A stretch of DNA of 64,000 nucleotides from Dichetophora obliterata. Lineage: Eukaryota; Arthropoda; Insecta; Diptera; Sciomyzidae. The notes beneath the pieces are model-generated. The model was not told the DNA's origin. It was given only the letters and a program-made list of their open reading frames with translations, and did not search any database. The translations under genes were made by a program, and so were the position numbers. Position 1 is the stretch's first letter, and each line of letters opens with the position of its first letter. This document shows positions 55,665 through 64,000 of the stretch, piece by piece. The DNA lies in NCBI GenBank assembly GCA_963920525.1, contig OY986437.1:57679330-57743329 (forward strand), read 5' to 3'.

Positions 55665-56215
55665 ATGGATAACATTTTAGAGAAACTTTTCCTTAAGAGA
55701 ATCAACCTGCAAATACTTCCATTCAATAAATTGGATGATGTTAAAAATGAGGACTCTTTTTTGACATCTCATCTCAGGGATGACTTAGTATGAATCTTTT
55801 ATATTTTCCTGCGTAATATTTTTAAAAATAACTTATTTTACAGATATCATACGCGCAGTCAATCGAAGGCAACATACCAGTACGAAAAGTGTTGCATTTT
55901 CTTTTTAAAGAGGAAGCACTTGTACACGTAAACTGGGATGGACGCCAAGAAAAGTTTGCAGTAAAATCTTTAAAATTTTTAACTGAAATTGTGTTTTGTA
56001 AGTATGAGTCTATTAACTCAAAAAGACTTAAAAAAATGAATAAATTTTTTGTCATAGTTGCGGTAAATGGGCCAACAATGTCCCTAGAAATATTTGAAAA
56101 GGAGATGAAGGCAGGATTTCGCTTTTACAAAAATAAATTTTACAGAGATGTGAGCAAAACCAAGAAAAAACATTTCAACAGCAGAAACTTTACAGTAAAA
56201 GTGTTTTTTAAATAA
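55665..56215 (+). CDS. Spliced 164-codon gene of the 54.5-56.8 kb element
   Basis: Exon 1 (55665-55787) encodes MDNILEKLFLKRINLQILPF then NKLDDVKNEDSFLTSHLRDD and Leu, ending at TTA|GTATGA. A 56-bp intron (55788-55843) ends TTTTACAG. Exon 2 (55844-56215) resumes in frame ISYAQSIEGNIPVRKVLHFL and contains VHVNWDGRQEKFAVKSLKFL, then a Lys-rich C-terminus (SKTKKKHFNSRNFTVKVFFK) and stop. No stop or frameshift interrupts it, and both splice phases are 0. The FPxNxLxDVxNxED / W-x-GR layout recalls DUF4806-like insect transposon proteins, but this is weak. It may be an accessory protein or a transposase remnant. Confidence 0.55.
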
Positions 56216-56402
56216 ATGTACTTTCTTTAATTAATTAATTATTTATTTACTGAATTTTTGTTCTTTTTGATCACGTTGTGAATTTATAAATTCAGTTCTT
56301 ATTGTTAAATATCACCAAACACAAAAAAAAAACATTAAATGCATAAATGCAAAAGAGTCAATTAATGTACTATTTATTTGTTTTTTTAAAAGCTAGTTTT
56401 TG

Positions 56403-56543
56403 TATTAACTACAAGGGGAAAAAGAGCTCGGTTCTTGCTACTTTTTAGTATTAACTACAAGGCGAACAAAGCGCTCGGTTCTCGCAACTATTTCGTATCA
56501 ACTATAAGGTGAACAAAGCGCTCGGCTCTCGCTACGATTTTAT
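56403..56543. repeat. Three tandem units of about 47 bp
   Basis: Units start at 56403, 56449 and 56496 with TATTAACTACAAGG/TATCAACTATAAGG, each followed by AACAAAGCGCTCGG (first unit AAAAAGAGCTCGG), TTCTCGC and a T-rich end. The same unit type occurs twice at 54538-54640. These are likely subterminal repeats of the enclosing element. Confidence 0.8.
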
Positions 56544-56554
56544 ATTTAGAACAG

Positions 56555-56826
56555 CGAGAGTGGAGCGCATACATCTGATGACATGCTAATGCTAAAAAAT
56601 GCGCTATACGCAAGGAGAATGAAGCGCTCTACTGTTTTTTTTGAGCGCTTCAGTTGCGCTAGTGGAGCGCTCGGCTTCCTACTGGGATGACACCCAGCAG
56701 GGAAGCAAGCGCTCCATTTGCGCATTTAAAGCGCTCCAAAAAAAAAACAGTAGACTGCGGCATTCTCCTTGTGTATAGCGCATTTTTTAACATAGTCATG
56801 TCATCAGATGTATGCGCTCCGCTTAT
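56555..56826. repeat. Long near-perfect palindrome, about 270 bp
   Basis: GGAGCGCATACATCTGATGA on the left pairs with TCATCAGATGTATGCGCTCC on the right. Successive segments (AATGCGCTATACGCAAGGAG, GTTTTTTTTGAGCGCTT, GGAGCGCTCGGCTTCC) pair with right-arm complements. The tip is CTGGG ATGACA CCCAG at about 56678. The whole could extrude as a hairpin. Confidence 0.8.
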
Positions 56827-56830
56827 TATT

Positions 56831-57990
56831 AATCAACATCATAATTATTATTAATCTAAAACTAAGCAATTCTGATTTTTTATTTTAAACATAAGTCCTT
56901 GATGCATTATTTCTCAACAGAAAAAATATATTGAAAGTACAAAAATATTTAAGGCTTGGTAAAGAACAATGAAAACTACAACTATTTTCTAAATTTTAAT
57001 TTACAATTTGAAGTAAATGTTGTAGAGTTTTTTATTTGTTCTAACAAATACAGCACATCGCTAAAAATCAAAAGCTTTTTTGTCAAACTTTGAGCTTTTT
57101 TAAAAATATTCAGTTTTTTTTTTGCCAAGGAACTAATATTATTACAATGATTATTAAAAATGAAATTTTTCTGAATGTTCTTTCACGATTTTTTTTCTAG
57201 CAAACAAAATATGTGTTAATAAATAAAAAATTTTTTGTTTACACCAAAAAGAATTTTTACAATTCCTTTAAGTGGGTTTTTTAAATGAACAATTCCCAGT
57301 ACTTTCTTGATATAAGGTTTATTATTAGATATTAAAAATATCACAAACACGACATTTTACCATAAATTCGTGGAAAATTTTACATAAATGCTTCTAATTG
57401 AAACAAGTTATTTTAAGAAATATATAAAATCCTAAAAACTAGAAAAGTTTTGTTTAAGCAAATTCATACCATTATTTTCAAATCTAAAATTGCAGGACTT
57501 ATGTGATACTTGATTAGTTTTCTGTAAAAGTATTCACGATAATTGTAACTGGTGATTGTAACTACATAAAAAATTAAAAATTTATAAAAAATGTTGTCTT
57601 TATGTTGGATATTTTTTTAAGAGCACAACATTTTTTTAAGTCGTATTTTCCTTAAACCAACTAAAATTTTTATTTCAATATTTGTTCAAAAAGTAACCTT
57701 ATGTCTTTAAGCTCCTTTTTGATAGAATAATCCAATTAAAGCGTCGAGTTTAAGAATTTCCAAAGTTTTTGAAGGTTTTTAATGTTATATTAAAAATAGT
57801 AAAATTTTTGTGTTATAACTAATTTTGTTTTTAAACTTAAAAATAAATGAATCATTAAAATTATTTGAAACATACACTTCTCACTTTCTTTAACTTTCAG
57901 TAAATTTGTTTGAGTAGAATTTTCATAAAAATATAAAGCTTAGATTGATATTTTTTTTTTTTTTATTTGCCTTTTGTCATTTCTTTTTTA
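56831..57990. other. AT-rich stretch, no gene
   Basis: Very AT-rich DNA with no coding frame and no paired element ends. Confidence 0.45.
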
Positions 57991-58870
57991 ACAAACTGCC
58001 ACCGAAGTCGCGTATCGCGTAACGTGCACTGAATCAATCAATGGAATTGATATCATCAACAACCTGTCGGTTCAAAAACAGAAAAATCAACATATACGAA
58101 TATACAAAGATGCCTAGGAAAAACACACACACACGCACAAACAAAATCGCTAATATCCCAAAAACTGAAAGAAATACTTAAACAACAACAGCATCGAGAA
58201 GACTTCGCAAACTGAAGCTCAGAGCCTAAACTGACCGACCCTCCGACGCGGATACTAAAATCCGGCGTGTTGGTAGAAAAAACAAAAAAATCTTAGAGAC
58301 AAACTTAAGAGAAGAAGGTAGGAAACGGTAGAAAACTAAAAAAAATTAACATCAAGCAAACAAACAAAAAATCAAGTCAAATACGAAAACAACAACTAAC
58401 AAAAAACAATACAAAAACTCACAACAAATAGGAGTAGATGTATAACTTTAGAAGGTAAAAATATCTACAACAAAAAATCGGAATTTTTCACACATACATG
58501 CGATTGACTCATGCGTCAAACTCGAAAAAACGGCAAATGCAAGCTGAAAGATACATATAGTACAATACGTAAAAAAACAACTCAAAGCTGTAGCGAACGG
58601 ATTGAAATTGTCTGACTTTTTTTTTGTTTTCTTGTTTTCAGGTCCACACACTAACATACATCGTATTGCTTAACTGTAGCTAAGTCAAACATTTACAAAT
58701 CGCTGGTAGATGTGAACTCCGCATTCGAACTCACATCTCTGAAAGACAGCAGCTAAAAAGGTTTGCGCAGCTACAACGCTCGGCGTTCCAATGGATGGAT
58801 TGAAAAATTCAAGTCGTCAGTTTTATGACGAAATAAAAATGTTGAAAATGTTTGTCCATAACTATGATTG
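57991..58870. other. Higher-complexity block, possibly a non-coding exon region
   Basis: Composition differs from the surroundings: fewer A/T runs and several GC-richer segments (58000-58080, 58190-58280, 58680-58800), with no detected repeat match in the window. On the plus strand a polypyrimidine tract ending TTGTTTTCAG precedes GTCCACACAC at about 58640, and a GAAG|GTAGGAAAC donor-like site is at about 58316. On the minus strand an Inr-like GGTCAGTTTA occurs at about 58235. No long coding frame. It could hold 5' UTR exons of otp or of a neighbour, or simply be older unique DNA. Confidence 0.25.
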
Positions 58871-60760
58871 TTTGCTCTGAAGCTGTAATAGTGCACCACC
58901 CTCATGCGATGCCATGTCAAAGCAAAATTGCTTAAGTCCAAAGTTACATTTTTAAAGAAAAAAATGCATGTTTTGAGTGTTTATATTATCTCTTGTCTCT
59001 TGGAGAGCATTTGTTTATTTAATCAGATGTCCTTTTTCGAGTTCAAAATTGTTACTAAACTCAATATTTTTACTATTAATTTTATAATTAAAAAAAATGT
59101 AAGTTTTTATTTACATAAATATATTTTTATCTACATAAATTTGTAGGAATATTTAAAAAAAGAAATAAATTGGAGAAACTAAAGTTATTTTATAATTGCA
59201 ATTTCTATAGAAAAATTTATAATATATTGGTTATATGTGTCTATCAGAGTAAAAGGTAATGTAGTCCACCTCAAAAAACATTTTAGTTATGATTTTTTTT
59301 ATAAATGCTATCGATGAGTATATTCAACGTTTGCCAAAAACAATTAAATGCTTAGCAAATTTGACACTCAAAATAACTCTTTTTCAAAGTTTGTTATATA
59401 ATTTGATAAGTTTTTATTTTTAAAAAATTATAGTATTCTTAGAATTATATTTAAACTTAATGGCTAATAAGTTCATGAAGCAACAGGATGTACCAAAGAC
59501 AAGTTCCTTGCATAACAAACTACCAAACAGACTAGACAGCTGTTTCGTCGATCGATACATTAACTGTTGTTGTATAAAATCTTTTTACTTTTATATAAAT
59601 ATTGATGTAGGTCTGATCTGCTTTTTTCTACCAAACTGCTTCTTTATGGCCCATAAAACATCCTTTTTCTCTCAATTAAATCAACATTTAGCATTCTTTT
59701 TTGCTTGCTTCTACACGTATTTATTGCTGCTTAAGTGCTTCAAATTGCTTATATCACGTTCTCTTTCCATCAAATGCTTGTCATCTCTCTCTCTCTTTCT
59801 TTTTTTTCTACCTTTGTCGGTATGTGTGTTGGTATTGTTTTTGTTCAGAGTTTTATGGCATTTTGAACAAAAGTGTCGAAAAGGTGGCATCAATGATTTT
59901 TATTGTTTTTAATTAACTTGTTATATTTTCGGCAGCTTTTAACTTTTATCGTTCGGCAACGGCTTCGTTCAATATATTTTGGGCGGTGTTTTTGATTCAA
60001 CTTTTGAAAATTTTCTCTGATTTGTTGGTACTGCACAAACAGTAGCTAGCTATGATAACTCTTTGAGGTCTTGATTAGTTGCTCTCTGTTTAAATTCGTC
60101 GTATATTAAAGTTCGAATGTTGGTTATTATACAACAAAATACTTTGCTAAATAATTTAAAAATATCTTTAACTTTAATCAATATTAAATTAAAAAACAAT
60201 ATTTGTCATTCAATAAAACTCGTCATTTTTAAGAAACCTAATTAAAATAACTTGAATTTTTAATGCTTAAAAATTGGCAAATAATATGATACAAAGAACT
60301 TTGGAATATAGTTGTGTTGTGTGTAAAATACAAATTTTCTTAGCATATAAATGTTCTAGGCTATGCTGAGAAATCTATAGTTTTTGAGATGTCGCCACAA
60401 GTTTGATGGCAAAATAACATGCACCAAATTTCACTATATATTCACAACATATGAATGCTATTGTAGGGCAGTGTTAGGCAAGAATAATTAAAAAAAAAAT
60501 AATAAATCAATTTTGATCATTAAAAAGTTTGAATAATAATTATTTGATTGAATTTTTATTTTCAAATGACGAATAAATATTTTTTATTTATTATTTTTAT
60601 TCATTATTCAAACATTTTGAAAAAATTTACAACAGATTCTTTAGTAGATTCTTTTAACAGATTCTTTAGAAGGTATTCTTTAAAGTTTTAATTTTTACCA
60701 ATATGGTCCGAAATTTTTTGAGAACGTGGAAGATTGACCATAGTTGCATTAAATAAAAGA
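58871..60760. other. Non-coding stretch, no gene supported
   Basis: A 150-codon frame at 59460-59912 is rich in Phe, Leu, Cys and Ser because it crosses T/C-rich simple sequence ((TC)n at about 59785-59810), and other frames overlap it. A repeat match to 3.38/3.50 kb lies at about 60379-60412. Nothing else is recognised. Confidence 0.4.
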
Positions 60761-60765
60761 CTAAA

Positions 60766-61361
60766 CATGAATTTAAATGTGAGATTTTTAGATCAAGTAA
60801 GTTGGAAGAAGGCAACAACAAAAACAACAACTCTGCATAGAGACAATCACACAGCATACGAGACAGCCTGTTTCGAAAATCTCTACATTTTCTCTTCAGC
60901 AGTTTTGAGTGATTCAGCTGTGACCAACCCACTGTTAAGTGTTACATGATTTCACCCTTGTTCGAAAAAATTCGTATGAACTTTAACGTTTTCATCGGCA
61001 ATTTAATCATATGACATTAAAACAGTTGCTATTTTCAGATCAAGTCTACCAGGGTTGCCGTCTGCTCTAGTTGCTTCTTATTTTTTCAATATTCATTGGA
61101 GTTCGACGAGTCTGCCGAAGTACATCTTAGAATTGAAACGAATTTTGCTACGCTAGAAGCTAGTGTTTAACTGAAAGGTGGCTATTTGCACAACCAAATG
61201 TTAAATTATTTATGACCTTGACCGAAATCGATCAATTATTCAAGATTATTTAAGTAACATCAAATTAATTAAAATTATTTGGTATGGCTCTACCATAGAA
61301 AGTTTAATTTGATAACTAATTGTGATCTATTGTTTGAATTTTTACATGAATTTAATTGTGC
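60766..61361 (-). mobile_element. Diverged Penelope-like pseudo-LTR unit
   Basis: This is colinear with the 575-bp unit at 50317-50891 along its whole length but circularly shifted. It starts at CATGAATTTAAATGTGAG and ends at CATGAATTTAATTGTG, so the terminal 16-18 bp are repeated. Matching landmarks include TAGATCAAGT, AAGGCAACAAC, TCTGCATAGAG, TCATATGACA, CAGGGTTGCC, CTCTAGTTGCTTCTT, AGAAGCTAGTGTT and TGATCTATTG. Divergence is much larger than between the two units at 50-51 kb, so it is an older insertion. Confidence 0.8.
60845..60914 (-). ncRNA. Diverged hammerhead ribozyme motif
   Basis: Minus-strand core CTGAAGA (60899-60893; an allowed variant of CTGANGA), stem II GAAAAT...ATTTTC (6 bp perfect), GAAA, 2-bp stem III with loop, GTC. 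Outer stem I AATCAC/GTGATT is preserved. Inner stem I has lost its perfect pairing (ACTG against TCGT). The core has survived while stem II changed to a new fully paired sequence. Probably weak or inactive now because of the inner stem I mismatches. Confidence 0.7.
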
Positions 61362-61745
61362 CTGGTGCTGATGATGGGGTTGTTGTATCGAATTTTTTAA
61401 AAGTCTTTCTAATTGCGGAATATTTAGATAGACAACCTGGCGTTGTGTCAGCTTCCGCAAGATATTTCAGTACCTTTCATTACCAAATTTGAATTAAAGA
61501 AATTGTATATAAAGAAAAAAGTACTTGTTACCTCGAGTTCAAGTCCATTAGTTGATAAAAAATTTAAAAACTCATCCTTATTCCAACTTTCTTAGCTTAT
61601 AGCTGTGGATAACAGCTTGTTAGCCATGACATCGTTTTAAATGGGAAACGAAATTTGAGAAAGAATTCAAGGATCCTTAAATTAGAACTAAAAGAGGCTC
61701 ACAATTAGCACAAGAAAAACTCATGTGGCCATCATTTTCTTGACT
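61362..61745. other. Short non-coding stretch between two elements
   Basis: No open frame, RNA gene or element end recognised between the Penelope-like unit and the Tc1 element. Confidence 0.4.
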
Positions 61746-61747
61746 TA

Positions 61748-62620
61748 CACTGGCGGTCATGAAAACCGCACCACTTCAAAAAATCTTAAAATTTTGTAAT
61801 GGTACAGATTTAAATTAAAAAAAACTAATTGTTTTGCATTGCCGGCATAACTGCCACTTGAAGGCATGTACCCAACAAAGTCCTTAAGTGTTTCCTCGGT
61901 AAGAATAGTATGCCAAACGTTTTCCAAGGCCGATATTAAGCTCTTTCTTGTTATGGGGTTTCTGTTTTGCTACTTTAGGTTTCAAAATGTGCCATAAGTG
62001 CTCGATTGGGCTTAGGTCGGGGCAGTTTCCCGGCCAAGTCAAACGTGAAATTCCGATTTCTTCAAACACTTTTACCAGCTGTCAAAAACAGATAATTATT
62101 ATTAATGTTTTCTTTGTAATTTTATGGTTGGGGAAGATGACACAATCGATATAAATCATTACTTATATATTTAGCTCGGTAGCATGGCGCAGAGTCGTTT
62201 TGAAAAATTGCGTCCGAAGTATAAGAAAAATGCTCTTCGAGAGCCGGGACCCAAAAGTCCTTTATAACTTTCCTTCATAACTTTCCTTAACTACGAAAAG
62301 CATCTCCAGACCATCTGACTTTGGGGGAGCTTGACGGTTTTCACAATACACTGTTCCCTATGTCGCTCTCCATGAAAGTGGCATACGTACGGCAAGTTGT
62401 CAGCAAATCCAGCGGAAATCCTTTTTTCCGCTCCAGGACCTCAAAAGTATTCTTTTTTTTTTTTTGTTAAAAACGCACTATAGTAGAGTGTATGCAGCCT
62501 ATTTTCTTAGCAATTATCCTATAAGACAGTCCTTCCGTCACCAACGCATCAATATCAATTTGTCATCACGGTCCAACTGCTTATATTTTGCACCCATTTC
62601 GCTGTTTTTCACAGCCAGTG
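61748..62620 (-). mobile_element. Tc1-like DNA transposon, 873 bp, internally deleted
   Basis: Left end CACTGGCGGTCATGAAAACC at 61748 and right end the complement of CACTGGCTGTGAAAAACAGC at 62620. TA flanks both (61746-61747, 62621-62622). On the minus strand the start reads MGAKYKQLDRDDKLIL (about 62599). Towards the 3' end (62069-61884) it has EEIGISRLTWPGNCPDLSPI and EHLWHILKPKVAKQKPHNKK. The latter includes the DLSPIEH block with the final catalytic acidic residue. The region between is frameshifted and shortened. Confidence 0.88.
61884..62602 (-). pseudogene. Tc1 transposase remnant
   Basis: The N-terminus MGAKYKQLDRDDKLILM lies near 62600-62550, followed by a degraded helix-turn-helix region. 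In the middle, at about 62235-62195, FQNDSAPCYRAK matches the second DDE Asp (DSAPCH-type motif). After about 120 bp of extra or rearranged DNA, WPGNCPDLSPIEHLWHILKP follows. The protein cannot be read in one frame. Confidence 0.75.
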
Positions 62621-62622
62621 TA

Positions 62623-63275
62623 TAATTTTTAAACATTAACCATTTAAATTTACAAATTGAGCAATCCCAAACATATTTTGGGAGACCAAATGGCACCACG
62701 AGGACAGAAAGCCCCTTTTGTGCTATGAGACCAACCTGGTCTCACATGGCACTTTACGTGTAATGCACTAAAAAATTGGTGGCCGGTAGGTCCCCATTTT
62801 TTTCCTATATAGCTAAGCACAAGTGATTGAGGACTAGACCTACGAGGTTTATGCCGACTCCTTGCAGCTTCTGTTGCTTTCCATGGCAAAAAAAAATGTG
62901 TACTCTCTGAGCTTTATCATGATCAGAGTGCTTCAAAGCCTAAAAAGTTGGACTGAAATGGATCCAACATTTTTTTTATTTTTAAAATCACATTCTGCAA
63001 AATTAAACGCCTGAAATACCTATTTCATCCCAAACATTTAGTATAACTTTTTTAATATGTGACAAATATAGATGAATGTGAAAAATAAATAAATTTTTTT
63101 ATTCATCAATTCTGTAATGTTCGGAGGCCAATCCAATGATTCTACATCTGACACTTTAAAAAAAAAGTCATTTTTATTTCGAAAGATAAAATTTCTTTTT
63201 GGACATAAAGATTTCTTTAAGTCCGGGAGCTAATTGGACCCCATTGATATATAGAATTTATAGAGAACATTAAAT
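62623..63275. other. Non-coding stretch, no gene
   Basis: A GC-richer block at 62670-62890 includes AGACCAACCTGGTCT (a short palindrome at about 62729) and gives a short minus-strand frame without a domain. It may be an old repeat; I cannot classify it. Confidence 0.35.
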
Positions 63276-63279
63276 TGTA

Positions 63280-63520
63280 TTCCCAATGTCTTGTACACGG
63301 TTTAAAATCTTGGATATAGTTTTAAACTTTTTTGCATTACTTATAGGACAACACTAAAAAATATTAGTATTATTATCGCGAATTAAAAGCAAAAAGTTAA
63401 AAAAAGCAATATAAATATCAACTTAAAATACAAAAATCACTCTGACCAGTTCATGATTTGAGCACACATTTCGCCGCAAATTATATCTAAATAATGGAAT
63501 TCGCCGCAGTTGCAAAATTG
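63280..63520. repeat. Dispersed repeat, second copy of the 41.28-41.55 kb family
   Basis: TTTAAAATCTTGGATATAGT, TTTTGCATTACTTATAGGACA and CAATATAAATATCAACTTAA match the 41.3-41.47 kb block in order. The following ACTCTGACCAGTTCATGATT and CGCCGCAGTTGC correspond to its tRNA-like part, but are too diverged here to show a B box. Confidence 0.55.
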
Positions 63521-64000
63521 AGTTTAACATAAATTTTTTAGCAAAAATTTTCATTTATTTAATAAATTTGTCACCTTTTCTCCAAATTGCTATAAATTGT
63601 CTTTCATATCTATGGCTTCGAACTAAAACACTTAGTTTAGATATTGTAGAAATTATTTTTTCGAAAAGAGAAAAAATTATGGAAAATAAAAAGAAGTGAA
63701 AATAAATCGTGATTTTTCTGCAAAAGCAAGAATTTCATACCCCAAAACATGCCCCAGAACAAAATGAATTTAAGGTATGTGATGCAAATTGATGATTTTT
63801 GTCATTGATCCCAAAATCGATATCTATTGTCCTTCATACCGTAAAATGGACTTGAAGTAAAATTCTCAGTTAAAAAAAAATATTTTTAAAAAGAACAAAA
63901 CTATAAAAGGTGAAAACATTTAACTCTACATATATGTTAAACAAATTTATTTTAATGTCTTTGACCTAATGGCACTATGCTTAGGTCCCGCTCTATCGTC
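63521..64000. other. AT-rich end of window, no gene
   Basis: No coding frame, RNA gene or paired element end is visible up to the window edge. Confidence 0.4.

Larger units (their letters stand above)
54480..56830. mobile_element. Uncharacterised repeat-bounded element with a spliced gene
   Basis: Both sides carry tandem units of the type AACAAAGCGCTCGGCTCTCG (left 54538-54640, two units; right 56403-56543, three units), followed on both sides by GGAGCGCATACATCTGATGA. The right side continues into a 270-bp palindrome. Between them lie a non-coding leader with two GTAAGT sites (about 55081 and 55220) and the 164-codon gene at 55665-56215. I do not recognise the superfamily. The exact ends are unresolved. 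Confidence 0.6.

Noticed and set aside
56570..56590. CTGATGACATG motifs as further hammerhead cores
   Set aside because: The sequence resembles CTGATGA but no GAAA and NUH triplet with pairing stems follow, in either orientation, at this site or at about 54661.
59460..59912. 150-codon plus-strand frame starting with ATG
   Set aside because: Length comes from T/C-rich simple sequence including a (TC)n run. The product is Phe/Leu/Cys/Ser-rich without a domain, and two other frames are open across the same DNA.
1..64000. CRISPR arrays, operons, rRNA genes
   Set aside because: Repeats present are tandem or inverted transposon repeats without regular unique spacers. The sequence is eukaryotic with spliced exons.

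Overview
This is AT-rich, transposon-dense nuclear DNA of a higher fly (Diptera; Brachycera is likely, but I cannot name the species). The evidence is spliced metazoan exons of the homeobox gene orthopedia (otp), (CAA)n and (CA)n simple repeats, and a typical insect mobile-element load (jockey/CR1/RTE/I-type non-LTR retroelements, Tc1, piggyBac-type and hAT MITEs, a Helitron and Penelope-like repeats). No operons, rRNA genes, complete tRNA genes or CRISPR arrays are visible. HOST GENE: two internal otp exons lie on the minus strand at 37624-37919 and 36905-37063. The second ends inside the homeodomain, just before the Trp-Phe recognition-helix residues. The exon completing the homeodomain is not found to the left, and no first exon is recognised to the right. 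Most of the window is therefore probably otp intron or flank, with mobile elements filling the introns. LAYOUT: 1-11.5 kb holds small tandem repeats, a Tc1 remnant and a piggyBac-type MITE. 11.7-14.5 kb holds a decayed transposase-like gene split by a TA-flanked Tc1 element. 14.9-25 kb holds foldback elements and simple repeats. 25.1-28.0 kb holds a CR1/jockey-like LINE with a 3'UTR stem-loop. 28.4-34.9 kb holds a TIR element, a MITE carrying a Helitron, a foldback MITE, a jockey fragment and an RNase H-bearing LINE tail. 36.9-37.9 kb holds the otp exons. 38.4-39.9 kb is a hAT-type element and 40.5-40.9 kb a second transposase-like fragment carrying a 210-bp TTAA MITE. 42.6-44.3 kb holds foldback elements. 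45.6-51.9 kb is a deep nest: a TIR element holding a jockey LINE, itself interrupted by a TNP2-like DNA element, an RTE LINE and a Penelope-like pseudo-LTR array. 54.5-56.8 kb is an uncharacterised repeat-bounded element with a spliced 164-codon gene. 60.8-62.6 kb holds a third Penelope-like repeat and a Tc1 element. MOST INTERESTING: the 575-bp Penelope-like repeat contains a complete type I hammerhead ribozyme motif (CTGATGA, GAAA, GTC cleavage site, paired stems I-III). It occurs twice in tandem and once inverted inside a 1136-bp insertion flanked by a 12-bp target-site duplication, and again, diverged but with the core conserved and stem II re-paired, at 60.8 kb. No protein partner is present, so these are non-autonomous, retrozyme-like or solo pseudo-LTR copies. 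The nested copies also supply in-window empty sites that fix element ends to the base (Helitron, Tc1, TTAA MITE).
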